Under the pieces are notes generated by a model, which worked only from the letters and a program-made list of their open reading frames with translations, did not search any database and was not told the DNA's origin. A DNA stretch of 64,000 nt from an uncultured Photobacterium sp. (GTDB taxonomy: Bacteria > Pseudomonadota > Gammaproteobacteria > Enterobacterales > Vibrionaceae). The stretch lies in the NCBI RefSeq assembly GCF_947502415.1, contig NZ_CANMZV010000009.1, positions 1-64,000 of the forward strand, in the 5' to 3' direction. A program made the translations under genes and the position numbers. Below are positions 55,684 to 64,000 of the stretch, in pieces (position 1 is the first letter of the stretch; every line of letters begins with the position of its first letter).

Positions 55684-57609
55684 TTACGCAGCTGTATGCG
55701 AAAGAGCCTTTTTATTTTCCTCATCGACGATTTCCGTCAGGATCTGAGTAAAAATATCTCGCAGGTTATTCCAGTATTGACTGAATCGCACCTCATCTCG
55801 CAAGAACGGGGTCATCACCGCTGAACGCAGGATATAAACTGAACCTTCTGTTTCCCACTCCTGCTCACTAAACCCTCGCTGGCTAACATAAATACTAGGA
55901 GTGTCGCCATACTCCTCAACACTCAGAGACGTTGAGGAAGTCAGGAAGTCTTTGCTATAGGCCCGGCCCGAAGCGTAAGAACACATCTCATAAATTCGCT
56001 GGTTCAGGCTATTGTGATCCGCCAGACTGTCATTGCCAATTTCCTTGAAGGTAAAGTTAACCATGTGGAAATCAGGATGCATCAGAGGACGAACTTCAAA
56101 GCTGCGTCCCTGAACCACAAACGGTTCAGCGTCAGCTAGCTTATTGGTGAACCAGTCTGCGGTAACAATACCGCGCCCAATCACGTGCCCATACCCAGTA
56201 ATATTCAGCGGTACCAGACGGTGCGCCGCCCACACTGCCGCAGCTGCAGAGCCAGCCTTTGAACCTTCCATGATTGAAGAACCCAGCATCACAGAATGCT
56301 CAGCACCGTTATCTTCTGCTGCTTCCTCAAACACATACGCTGCATGATATGAAATCAGATCGACAATACGCTTGTCTTTCATAGTGATGGCACCGGCAGA
56401 GTATTGAATATAGCCCACCTTGTGCGGATCGACGGTAATGGAATCAACCTCAGACATAGCTTTAAAGGCATCATAAACATCACGCTTAGGCCATACCACG
56501 CCTTCCGGTATGATCTCTATTTCACGATAAGCCGCCACCAGCGCATCGTACTCCATGAACTGATCATTCTCATCAAGGAACATCGAGCGGACATAACCGC
56601 CATAAGCCGCATCAACATGAATAAAGAAAGAGGAACCAAAGTTCTCTTCGCACTCCTGACGCAACTTCAGTACTTCGTGGACGGCATCAATCGAGCCTTC
56701 TTCCGTGGTACCCACTACAGAAACCATACCCAGGATCGGAGTACCTTCTTCCACCAGTCTCAAGGTGGTTTCTCGCATTTTCTGCACATCAGTACGATAA
56801 TTACCGTCCACATCCAGCTGAACGATATTTTCCTGGCCCAGCCCCAGCAGATCCATCGCTTTCAGCCATGAATAGTGCTTTGAGCGCGGAACAAGAAGTT
56901 TACCCAGTTTGCCCGGCTCAACGCCAACACCACGGACAGAAAGCTCTCGCACTTCTTCAAAGATGCCACGCTTTTTCAGCTCATCGGTCAGATCAAGCAC
57001 GTCCGAAGGCTTCATGTTCAGCAACTGGTGTTCAGTCATGCCAGCCACCAAATCTTTTGCCCCTTCATGCTGCGCTATCGCCAGCGGCATCGATTTCAGG
57101 TTACGGGCAACCCAAAGCCCTTCATAGTTGGCGACCGTACCGCCGGAAGTAATGTGCCCCCAGGACTTACTGACATCAAAACCAAACATCCGGCATAAAT
57201 CCTCACCGGCTTCCAGTTCCAAATCGGTAGTCACCGGCGAGGCTTCCACCGCACAGTTGTTCTGGTTGTACAACATTGTCATTACATAAGCCAAGTGAGA
57301 CACCATGAAGGTATCAGCATTCATGTGGCCAAGGTAGCGTGGCGAAAACCAAGGTACGGATTTCGTCTTAAGGCGAGAAGATAAATCACGAAGGATACCT
57401 TCTGTGCGATATAGCGTGTCGCGAAAATCAGGCTGATGCTGGGCGTGCGGAGTAACAAGTGCCGAATCTTCCGGATGGAAACCAGCGCGCCAATGCATAT
57501 GCTCGGTAATGGCATATTCCATCATCTCTTTATAGAACACCCGGTTTTCAGATTTTGGGCCCAGGAAAAGGGCATCAACATTCACTTCTTTGTTCATAAT
57601 AAAACCCAT
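55684..57609 (-). CDS. PLP-dependent amino acid decarboxylase, tyrosine decarboxylase-like
   Basis: 641-residue group II decarboxylase. It closely resembles, by eye, the tyrosine decarboxylases of enterococci and lactobacilli rather than glutamate or aspartate decarboxylases: NVDALFLGPKSEN, SVPWFSPRYLGHMNADT, HYSWLKAMDLLGLG, VSVVGTTEEGSIDAV, HVDAAYGGYVRSMFLDE, the PLP lysine in TVDPHKVGYIQYSAGA (about residue 390), and VMLGSSIMEGSKAGSAAAAVW. The product would be tyramine (with CO2) if specificity is conserved. No tyrosine/tyramine antiporter is nearby. Divergent from a GntR-type regulator. The start could also be four codons downstream (57597); neither has a strong ribosome site. Confidence 0.8.
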   Translation of the reverse strand: MGFIMNKEVNVDALFLGPKSENRVFYKEMMEYAITEHMHWRAGFHPEDSALVTPHAQHQPDFRDTLYRTEGILRDLSSRLKTKSVPWFSPRYLGHMNADTFMVSHLAYVMTMLYNQNNCAVEASPVTTDLELEAGEDLCRMFGFDVSKSWGHITSGGTVANYEGLWVARNLKSMPLAIAQHEGAKDLVAGMTEHQLLNMKPSDVLDLTDELKKRGIFEEVRELSVRGVGVEPGKLGKLLVPRSKHYSWLKAMDLLGLGQENIVQLDVDGNYRTDVQKMRETTLRLVEEGTPILGMVSVVGTTEEGSIDAVHEVLKLRQECEENFGSSFFIHVDAAYGGYVRSMFLDENDQFMEYDALVAAYREIEIIPEGVVWPKRDVYDAFKAMSEVDSITVDPHKVGYIQYSAGAITMKDKRIVDLISYHAAYVFEEAAEDNGAEHSVMLGSSIMEGSKAGSAAAAVWAAHRLVPLNITGYGHVIGRGIVTADWFTNKLADAEPFVVQGRSFEVRPLMHPDFHMVNFTFKEIGNDSLADHNSLNQRIYEMCSYASGRAYSKDFLTSSTSLSVEEYGDTPSIYVSQRGFSEQEWETEGSVYILRSAVMTPFLRDEVRFSQYWNNLRDIFTQILTEIVDEENKKALSHTAA

Positions 57610-58207
57610 ACTGTGATCATTTGGAAAACCAATGAAATGGCTAATGAACCATTACTCGAAGGCCCTCAATTCCACACTACAATCCAATTTCAGGCAGAGA
57701 GATATCCCTCCGCAAAATCACAAGGCCCGATCGGTTTTTGGATGAATTATGTAATCGCAAATCAACCGAAATGCATAATCACGATCATGGCCCAACGCCT
57801 TTTCCGCCCCAAAAACTCAAGGTTCAAGTTAACTGACATAAGACGTTATAAAATCGATAATTTCTTCGCTCTCGACTAAAAATCGATTTTATCGCAATGA
57901 TCGACACTTATATATGCAACAGGAATGATATTTATCCGTTTTGACGACCAAGAATGATCAACTTGTGTACTTGATCACTAAATGCAACGGTAGACCTATA
58001 GATTAAATCCGCCATAAAAAAATAAGAACCAGACATTGATAATATTGCGACTGCGCTTATTGACATCGATACCAAGCGATATAATAGTTATCTGATTGAA
58101 TATAATGTGAAATATACCCAAACCATTCTCTCACGACCTTTATAGACAGTGGCAGAAACGGATAATATCGACCCGACAACGGAAGTGGCGTAACAAAGGA
58201 ACAATGG
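57610..58207. other. Divergent intergenic region, decarboxylase/GntR
   Basis: About 600 bases with no supportable gene. A TTGACA (58060-58065) and TATAAT (58080-58085) pair could serve the gntR gene, but the 14-bp spacing is short. Confidence 0.4.
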
Positions 58208-58891
58208 ATGAGTGATATCGGCAAAGAAAAATTCGCAACATTAAGCGATCGGGTGATGCATCAAGTCCGTCATGACATTTTATGTGGTGAATTTGAAGCC
58301 GGACAAAAACTCATACTCAATGAACTCAAAGAGAAATACCAGGTTGGAGGCTCACCGCTCAGAGAGGCAATGGTGCAGCTCAGCTGGCAAAAATATGTCG
58401 TTATGAAGCCCCAGAAAGGATTTTGGGTGGCTGATGTATCTCTCAGTGAACTGCGAGAAATATTGAAAATTCGCCGGGCGATCAGTGGGGTCGCACTGAA
58501 AAATGCCATTGAGCGAGGCAGCGAAGAATGGGAACTGTCGATTATTACCGCCTACCATAAACTCAGCCGTCTGAATCCGGCCTCACCCGATTTCGATTAT
58601 GATGAATGGGAACTCCGCCACAAAGAATTCCACCTTGCACTCATTAGCACGCCAGGAACAGAGTTCACTTCTGAAATGATGCACTACATCTATGACCAGC
58701 AAGAACGCTACCGTCAGTTTCTGCTTAATGAAGCCTTCACATCAGAACAGCAATACCACGATGAAGGTGAACACGAAGCCATCATGCAGGCCGTGCTTGC
58801 CCGCGATGTTGATTTAGCCCACCAGTTGCTGATCCAGCATACCGAACGTCTTTATCATATTCTTGAAAAGCTGCTGGAACATAAAAACTAG
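58208..58891 (+). CDS. GntR-family regulator (FCD domain)
   Basis: 227 residues: winged helix N-terminus (about 10-75; QVRHDILCGEFEAGQKLILN, ELKEKYQVGGSPLREAMVQL) and an FCD effector domain with the metal-binding histidine pattern (ELRHKEFHLALIS; HDEGEHEAIMQAVLARD). FadR/VanR-type regulators commonly bind organic acids. It is divergent from the tyrosine decarboxylase-like gene and is its most likely regulator. Confidence 0.9.
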   Translation: MSDIGKEKFATLSDRVMHQVRHDILCGEFEAGQKLILNELKEKYQVGGSPLREAMVQLSWQKYVVMKPQKGFWVADVSLSELREILKIRRAISGVALKNAIERGSEEWELSIITAYHKLSRLNPASPDFDYDEWELRHKEFHLALISTPGTEFTSEMMHYIYDQQERYRQFLLNEAFTSEQQYHDEGEHEAIMQAVLARDVDLAHQLLIQHTERLYHILEKLLEHKN

Positions 58892-58983
58892 TTGCTCGTT
58901 GTTTAATAAACAGGCTAGCTTCCCGAAATATTATTCAGCGAAAATAGCCTGTCATCGTTTTTACTCGTTATAGCCAGAGCCTG

Positions 58984-60498
58984 TTACGGACGAATGTCCC
59001 GGTAGTCCACAGCCACTTTTTGTAATCCGGCAAAGCCTTCCAGAAGCTTCCCTTCTTCCGTTTTGGTACGCTCGCCATGGAAGTAGTAAGGTTGTAACTT
59101 GCCGGAAAAATCCGAAGGCAGAGCATAATACAAACGAGCCTGCTGATTATAAGCAGCCTGAGAACCTAAATAACCAACCAACGCATGCTCGAACTGGTGG
59201 TAGCCGTTGCCCCAGTGGAACTGTTTAGTTGATTTAGGGTTCATCCCTACCCCGCCATACTGATAATCAACCCAAACATCGAAATACTGATTCAGCGTAT
59301 AGTAAAGCTGTTTATTTTTCGTGCCGGGTTTAAACATGTTTAAGGTATATGCCGCCTGATCTAACTCAGCCCACTGCCATGAAGAGATATACCAGTTGTA
59401 TTTACCGCTGCGCCAGGTCGGAATTTCCTGCAAGTCTTTCCATTGGTTATACAGGCCTTCAGACAATAATGATTTCGCTTGATCGTTCTGAATCCCGTAA
59501 GCAGCCCGCTCAAGCGTAATATTCATCCCCTCTTTACCCAATTCTTCCCACTCTGGCTGATTGAGATAGCGACCGACCAGGTAAGTCATCCAGTAAGCCT
59601 TAATCGTATGCCCGTAGTCATTATGAGGGGCATCCGGCATTTTCACCACGGTATGGTGAATAGCGCCATAGAATCGCTGGTCAGTTCCAGAATGGTACTG
59701 TGCCAGCATTTCACCGGTCAGCCAGGCTAGATCATCGCGCCATTTCTCCTGATACGGTTCTGGTAACAAAGGGGTTACAAGCAACAGGTATGCATTAATC
59801 TGATCAAGCTGCGCAACCAACTCCTGCTGCGCGCGGTACTGCTCATCACCATCTTCTATCACCCATAAAAGCTGGTTAGAGGCTCTGTCGCGATACTTAT
59901 CAAAAACAAAAGCCTGCTGCTCAATCAATGCTTTTTCAACGTCAGGATCACGGGTGAGGTAATAATAGAAGGCGAGTCCAACAATGGCATATGCCTGATC
60001 CTGAGATGTCCGCTGCTGCCATTTCAGGCCGGCTTTGCCATCCTGACGAAAACTGATCATCCCGCCATGTTCACGATCTCTCGACTCCGACAGTAGGTAA
60101 TCCACACCGGCCTTAGCCAGTTTCAGGGCTTCAGGATTGCCGGTCAGGTGATACAGCACGCCGTAAGAATAAACCTGCCTTGATTTCATTCGGGTATAAT
60201 CCCGACCAAAGTTACTCCGGATCCAACCCTGATCCAGTTCACGGCAAGGCTGTTTTACATCGGGAAGAGTGCCGTCATCACAACGAAACGTCGGAAAGTT
60301 CCCGACCGGTTTACCCTTTGCTGACTCCATCAGCCAGTAAGGAGCCAGTCCTCGATTAACATGCTCCAGCCATCGCTCTCCCGTCGGTAACGGATACCTC
60401 TCTGGCTCTCCTTGCGCAGCAGCAGGGGCAACACCTCCAATCCATAAACTTAAACCAAACACCAGCAATCGTTTGGAGAACGAAAAAATCATAGCCAT
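58984..60498 (-). CDS. Secreted AGE-type (alpha/alpha)6-barrel protein
   Basis: 504 residues from the ATG at 60498 (AAGG upstream), starting with a signal peptide (hydrophobic about 6-25, cleavage likely near APAAAQG). The body resembles N-acylglucosamine 2-epimerase/mannose isomerase-like barrels: RQVYSYGVLYHLTGNPEALK, DREHGGMISFRQDGKA and DYGHTIKAYWMTYLVG are typical repeats of helix pairs with conserved His residues. Enzymatic activity and substrate are not known; export suggests a periplasmic or extracellular carbohydrate. Monocistronic. Confidence 0.7.
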   Translation of the reverse strand: MAMIFSFSKRLLVFGLSLWIGGVAPAAAQGEPERYPLPTGERWLEHVNRGLAPYWLMESAKGKPVGNFPTFRCDDGTLPDVKQPCRELDQGWIRSNFGRDYTRMKSRQVYSYGVLYHLTGNPEALKLAKAGVDYLLSESRDREHGGMISFRQDGKAGLKWQQRTSQDQAYAIVGLAFYYYLTRDPDVEKALIEQQAFVFDKYRDRASNQLLWVIEDGDEQYRAQQELVAQLDQINAYLLLVTPLLPEPYQEKWRDDLAWLTGEMLAQYHSGTDQRFYGAIHHTVVKMPDAPHNDYGHTIKAYWMTYLVGRYLNQPEWEELGKEGMNITLERAAYGIQNDQAKSLLSEGLYNQWKDLQEIPTWRSGKYNWYISSWQWAELDQAAYTLNMFKPGTKNKQLYYTLNQYFDVWVDYQYGGVGMNPKSTKQFHWGNGYHQFEHALVGYLGSQAAYNQQARLYYALPSDFSGKLQPYYFHGERTKTEEGKLLEGFAGLQKVAVDYRDIRP

Positions 60499-60599
60499 AA
60501 CAATCCTTGGATAAAACCATACAAAAAACAAAGATCAATATAATGACTACAATTCACGCAAACTGTTTCAACAATCACGCCTTAGCGTTAATCATTACT

Positions 60600-60908
60600 T
60601 CATTGGTTTGAATTCTTATTTCTCTTGAAAACTGACATAACTAAATTTGTTAATGACATAACAAGGGCTGTAATCGGGTTAGCAGCATTGTACTCTTCTA
60701 ATGCATAAACATAATTTGATTTAAATTTTTCTATCGCTTCTTTTTCTGTCTCGGCATAAATATAGTCACCTTCAACTTGAAACCCTTGCTCTAGCAATTG
60801 CTTCTTCTCATTCAAAAATGTCTCCGATTCCGGGCAAAGAAAAGTAAACGCCTGACGATTGGTATTAGGTTTAACAAAGAATTGAAATTTCACTGAATTA
60901 TCCACCAA
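60600..60908 (-). CDS. Hypothetical protein (102 aa)
   Basis: Small protein with a soluble N-terminal part (FTFLCPESETFLNEKKQLLE, then GFQVEGDYIYAETEKEAIEKF) and a more hydrophobic C-terminal helix (NPITALVMSLTNLVMSVF) ending in basic residues, so it may attach to the membrane. No ribosome site stands out, but codon use looks coding. Family not recognised. Confidence 0.6.
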   Translation of the reverse strand: MVDNSVKFQFFVKPNTNRQAFTFLCPESETFLNEKKQLLEQGFQVEGDYIYAETEKEAIEKFKSNYVYALEEYNAANPITALVMSLTNLVMSVFKRNKNSNQ

Positions 60909-61070
60909 TATTTGAAGTCACTCCATGAATATATAGCTATTAACGCAAATACAGTATGAATCAATAAAAAAAACCAGTCCGGTTCAAACTAATCTCTTTC
61001 TATTTCATATTGCTATCAATAATAAAAAAGCCGAACATACTGTCTGGCTTTCTAATAGCAACTATTAAAA

Positions 61071-61094
61071 CGTGCAACACTTTTATGTTGCACG
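61071..61094 (-). terminator. Hairpin after mlc
   Basis: CGTGCAACA-CTTTTA-TGTTGCACG, a perfect 9-bp stem ten bases after the mlc stop (minus strand). Confidence 0.65.
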
Positions 61095-61103
61095 CATGAG
61101 AGC

Positions 61104-62318
61104 CTAACCCTCAATCAACTTCATCAACAAATTGCCATCATACATCGCCTGCTTAACCAATGCTGCGCCCGGCATTGTTGCCTGAGTATAAAAACTACTT
61201 TGGTCAATAACCAAATCCTTGTTATAGACAGGTAGCGACTGGGTACGAATACATTCCATAATTGCCGGATAAAGAACACTCTTGGCGCGATTAAATTCAC
61301 CGCCAATCAAAATCTTCTCTGGGTTAAACAGATTGACCATAATCGCAATTGCCTGGCCAAGGTTGTGTCCTAATTCAACAATCACCTGCCTTGCCAGTGT
61401 GTCACCCTCGACAGCTGCATCACAGATCTTCTCAATCGTCAGTACTTTACCGTGAAGTGTAGACGGATGTCCCTCACGCAAGCGCTGCTCAACCTGTTCT
61501 AAAATCGCATTCAGACTTGCGACCGTTTCCAGACAGCCATGGTTACCACAGAAACAACGCTTACCATACGGCTTAATCTGGATATGGCCCAGCTCACCAA
61601 TATTCCCGATACGGCCTTGCAACACCACGTTATCCAATACAATTCCAGCCCCTACACCATGGTGGATTGACACCAAAATAGAGTTAGCCACATCGCGAGA
61701 ATTACCAAACAATTTCTCGGCCAACGCCCATGAGCGGGTATCATTACCAATGAAGACAGGTAAACCGGTGACTTTATGAATAGCCGGACCTAACTCTAAA
61801 TTGTGAACATCGTAATGAGGCATCTGCAAGATTATACCTTTCTCGGTATTAATCAGCCCTGGTAACGAAACCGCAATTGCCGTAATGCGGTCTAGTTCAT
61901 CCACATGCCGAACAAAAAAAGCATCAATCTCAGTCAGAAGCTTATCGAGCACATCGTCCTGACCGACAACATTTATATCCTGACGCTCTTCAACCAAAAT
62001 ATCACCACCAAGCTCATGCAAGGCAATAGTCAGATAACCGCGTCCCAGGCGCATTGACAAAAACTGCCAACCTTCATTTGCCGGGACTAAACCGATGGCA
62101 GGACGTCCACGGCTCGTCGACTCCTGATAAGGCATTTCTTTTACCAGATGGGCATCAATTAATTCACGGGTGATCTTGGTAATGCTGGCAGGTGCGAGCA
62201 GGCTACGCTTTGATAGCTCTATGCGTGAAATCGGGCCATACTGGTCAATGAGCTTATAGACGTTGCCAGCATTGTTTCTTTTAATGTGATCGATGTGACC
62301 CGGCTGAGCGACGTACAT
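61104..62318 (-). CDS. mlc: Glucose-responsive ROK-family repressor Mlc
   Basis: 404 residues from the ATG at 62318, which has GGGAG upstream and gives a start (MYVAQPGHIDHIKRNNAGNV) aligned with E. coli Mlc (406). N-terminal winged helix (LSKRSLLAPASITKITRELI), ROK domain with the structural zinc site GKRCFCGNHGCLE, and a C-terminal region like that of Mlc that binds unphosphorylated EIIB-Glc. Known role: repression of ptsG, ptsHI, manXYZ and malT, relieved when glucose is transported. A Mlc-like operator lies upstream. Confidence 0.95.
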   Translation of the reverse strand: MYVAQPGHIDHIKRNNAGNVYKLIDQYGPISRIELSKRSLLAPASITKITRELIDAHLVKEMPYQESTSRGRPAIGLVPANEGWQFLSMRLGRGYLTIALHELGGDILVEERQDINVVGQDDVLDKLLTEIDAFFVRHVDELDRITAIAVSLPGLINTEKGIILQMPHYDVHNLELGPAIHKVTGLPVFIGNDTRSWALAEKLFGNSRDVANSILVSIHHGVGAGIVLDNVVLQGRIGNIGELGHIQIKPYGKRCFCGNHGCLETVASLNAILEQVEQRLREGHPSTLHGKVLTIEKICDAAVEGDTLARQVIVELGHNLGQAIAIMVNLFNPEKILIGGEFNRAKSVLYPAIMECIRTQSLPVYNKDLVIDQSSFYTQATMPGAALVKQAMYDGNLLMKLIEG

Positions 62319-62757
62319 GCCATTACTCCCGACAAAAGTTAGTGAATTAATAATAGTAACTAGGGGAATTTTTTTACTTTGCGAAGTAATTGTGAAGCCG
62401 AATCTTTCAAGGACGTGATACCCATCACGAGGAATAGCCAGAATAATGTACTTTTTGTGCAAAATGCAACGTAAGTCCGCCTTTCAGACCATGATTTTTT
62501 TACATGCGAAATTTAAAAAAACTCCCTATCTAATAACAACATGTAACAAAATTGAGCAATTTAGCACCATGACCCCGAACCAAATCCATCACTTCAATAC
62601 CAAATTTTTATGAACCATGATGAAATCATCGCAACCGGATTCAGCTCGAAGCTCAACAGATTTAAAGACAACAGCTGATAGTTTTGACATAATACTCTGC
62701 TGCTATTTGGCAGATGCTATCGCAAAATATTATGTTCAATTCGCCACGAGGTTAGCG
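62319..62757. other. Divergent intergenic region, mlc/queE
   Basis: Contains the Mlc-like dyad (62369-62392). The open frame upstream of queE (from 62617) is not part of queE: the family start is the GTG at 62758. No other gene seen. Confidence 0.5.
62369..62392. promoter_or_regulatory. Candidate Mlc operator (autoregulation)
   Basis: TTTTTTTACTTTGCGAAGTAAT with core TTACTT-TGCG-AAGTAA. It resembles the E. coli site before mlc (TTTTACTCTGCGTAATAAAT, from memory), including the central CTNTGCG. It lies about 50-75 bp upstream of the mlc start. Confidence 0.5.
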
Positions 62758-63426
62758 GTGTACAAAATTAACGAAGTCTTTGAAACCATCCAGGGAGAAG
62801 GTGTTTTTACTGGTGTTCCGGCCATTTTTGTTCGTTTACAGGTTTGCCCTGTCGGCTGCGCATGGTGCGATACCAAACAAACTTGGACGGCTGAGCCACA
62901 GGATTTTACTTCTCTGGAAGAAATCATGGCGAAGAAAGAAGATTCACCGCTTTGGACCAAACTCGATGCTAATGGTGTTGTCCAGCTACTAAAAGATCAG
63001 GGCTACACCGCTAGGCATATTGTGATCACCGGTGGCGAACCTTGCATCTACGATCTTATCCCCCTGACCCTCGCCCTCGAAGAAGCCGGTTTCCGCTGCC
63101 AAATCGAAACCAGTGGCACATCTGAAGTCAAAGCCTCTGTCGGTACCTGGGTCACCGTGTCACCGAAAATCAACATGAAAGCAAAACTGGCAGTTCTACC
63201 GGTAGCTCTTGAACGTGCTGATGAAATCAAACACCCTGTCGGCACAAGCAAAGACATCGAGCAGCTTGACAGCCTGCTTGACGGCGTCACTCTGAAATCA
63301 AATGTCAGCATTGCCCTGCAACCAATCAGCCAAAAGCCAAGGGCTACTGAACTGTGTATTGAGACTTGCGTAAAACGCAACTGGCGTTTGTCTATCCAGA
63401 CTCACAAATACCTAGCAATTGCATAA
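62758..63426 (+). CDS. queE: 7-carboxy-7-deazaguanine synthase
   Basis: Radical-SAM enzyme of queuosine/preQ0 synthesis that turns carboxytetrahydropterin into carboxydeazaguanine. GTG start at 62758 with GAGG upstream gives 222 residues, close to E. coli QueE (223); the longer frame from 62617 does not look like QueE. The cluster motif is CPVGCAWC (Cx3Cx2C), followed by HIVITGGEPCIYDLIPL (GGEP), IETSGTSEV and WVTVSPKINMK. Other que genes are not in the window. Confidence 0.96.
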   Translation: MYKINEVFETIQGEGVFTGVPAIFVRLQVCPVGCAWCDTKQTWTAEPQDFTSLEEIMAKKEDSPLWTKLDANGVVQLLKDQGYTARHIVITGGEPCIYDLIPLTLALEEAGFRCQIETSGTSEVKASVGTWVTVSPKINMKAKLAVLPVALERADEIKHPVGTSKDIEQLDSLLDGVTLKSNVSIALQPISQKPRATELCIETCVKRNWRLSIQTHKYLAIA

Positions 63427-63458
63427 ACAAGCAACCACGCAAGTAAACCTATATCGTT

Positions 63459-63485
63459 GAACCAGCAGTCCTTGTTGCTGGTTCA
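63459..63485 (+). terminator. Terminator of queE
   Basis: GAACCAGCA-GTCCTTGT-TGCTGGTTC stem 33 bp after the queE stop. Confidence 0.75.
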
Positions 63486-63655
63486 TTCTCCCCTCATTTT
63501 TTTGCTTTCCTGCCACTCAAAAAAATGCTCAATTCGCAAACTATTCTCAATTTTTAGATCCCTGCTCAAACTCCGAGATTGCGCCGCGGCTTTAACACAC
63601 CGAGTTACACACAACCCTATACTGACCAAAACATAATATGTTTGGGGAATGAGTT

Positions 63656-64000
63656 ATGCGCGCTTATCTGGGATATTGTGTTATTGCTATCTGCAGCCTG
63701 TTTCTTACTGCATGCGGCGGAGGCGGCAACGAAAAGACACCGACAGCCGAAGGTGAGGCAGCCCCGGTTTCAACCGAATTCAGGATTACCATTGATACTC
63801 CGCCAAACCTGACCACAGCCAAACATTCTTCCGCTGCCGGGATTATCAGCAAAGCCTATGCCGAAGCCCAAATAAACCTGACTGAAAATAACTTTGCCGC
63901 AGTTTGGCTAGACAGCAAAGGGAAGATTCTCGAACAAATTGACATCACCAGTTGGGAGAATCAGGGCAACGGGCTCTATATCATCAAAGCTGGAACAAAA
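63656..64000 (+). CDS. Lipoprotein, partial (runs off the window)
   Basis: 115 codons from the ATG at 63656, open at the window end. N-terminal signal with lipobox LTAC (residues 17-20) followed by GGGGNEK, so an exported lipid-anchored protein; Gly at +2 favours the outer membrane. The visible part (ITIDTPPNLTTAKHSSAAGI and a following beta-rich stretch) matches no family I know. Confidence 0.8.
   Translation, partial: MRAYLGYCVIAICSLFLTACGGGGNEKTPTAEGEAAPVSTEFRITIDTPPNLTTAKHSSAAGIISKAYAEAQINLTENNFAAVWLDSKGKILEQIDITSWENQGNGLYIIKAGTK

Noticed and set aside
57436-57879. 147-codon plus-strand frame over the decarboxylase start
   Set aside because: Mostly antisense to the decarboxylase and then spacer; no ribosome site or family.
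62617-62757. N-terminal extension of queE
   Set aside because: The 47 extra residues are unlike QueE; the GTG at 62758 with GAGG upstream gives the family length.
1-64000. CRISPR arrays, prophage, rRNA genes, toxin-antitoxin or defence systems
   Set aside because: No regular repeat-spacer arrays, phage structural genes, rRNA sequence or recognisable defence genes were seen on either strand.

Overview
The window looks like a chromosomal segment from the Vibrionaceae, most likely Photobacterium or a close relative. Three things support this. There is a carboxynorspermidine pathway with the fused diaminobutyrate aminotransferase/decarboxylase known from vibrios. The varA(uvrY)-uvrC-pgsA block lies next to Gly/Cys/Leu tRNA genes. 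Several tRNA genes are multicopy, including five near-identical tRNA-Cys genes and a decayed tRNA. The genus is inferred from memory of family distributions, not from a search.

Layout. 0.35-2.1 kb: respiratory D-lactate dehydrogenase dld. 2.2-2.6 kb: tRNA-Cys, Leu, Cys. 2.75-8.4 kb: a segment between two tRNA arrays with a chemotaxis receptor, an IS5-like remnant, and a Tat-exported superoxide reductase-like gene cut in two by a complete IS66 element with an 8-bp target duplication. 8.47-9.0 kb: tRNA-Cys, a tRNA-Gly pseudogene, tRNA-Leu, tRNA-Gly, tRNA-Cys. 9.2-14.7 kb: norspermidine biosynthesis operon with a PurR-like operator upstream. 15.6-20.8 kb: an orphan EIIC-type membrane protein, a LysR regulator and a large FAD/Fe-S D-lactate dehydrogenase (Dld-II). 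21.1 kb: a fifth tRNA-Cys. 21.4-24.5 kb: pgsA, uvrC and varA. 25.4-28.5 kb: an ECF-type transporter behind tandem MetJ boxes and a leader terminator. 28.7-37.8 kb: cation/proton antiporter, small K+ channel, POT transporter, thioesterase-like protein, 8-oxoguanine deaminase, TetR regulator with divergent DMT exporter, hinT and an HDAC-family hydrolase. 38-43 kb: tRNA-Ser, soluble sugar dehydrogenase, a small ORF coupled to an MFS transporter, htpX and small ORFs. 43-48.2 kb: bioBFCD divergent from bioA. 48.4-55.6 kb: two small proteins, then lactate permease lldP, lldEFG and a LysR regulator paralogous to the first. 55.7-58.9 kb: tyrosine decarboxylase-like enzyme divergent from a GntR regulator. 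59-64 kb: secreted AGE-type alpha/alpha-barrel protein, a small hypothetical gene, mlc, queE, and a lipoprotein cut by the window end.

How the parts fit. Lactate use is a recurring theme: one permease, three oxidation systems (Dld, Dld-II, LldEFG) and two related LysR regulators, spread over 54 kb. Polyamine and amine chemistry is the second theme: norspermidine synthesis and an amino acid decarboxylase. The tRNA-Cys copies bracket two blocks (2.6-8.4 and 9.0-21.1 kb) that appear to have been inserted between pgsA and its usual tRNA neighbours. I saw no CRISPR array, prophage, rRNA or defence island. The most useful observations are the IS66-split superoxide reductase, the MetJ-box ECF operon, the PurR-like site before the norspermidine operon and the tRNA-bracketed blocks.
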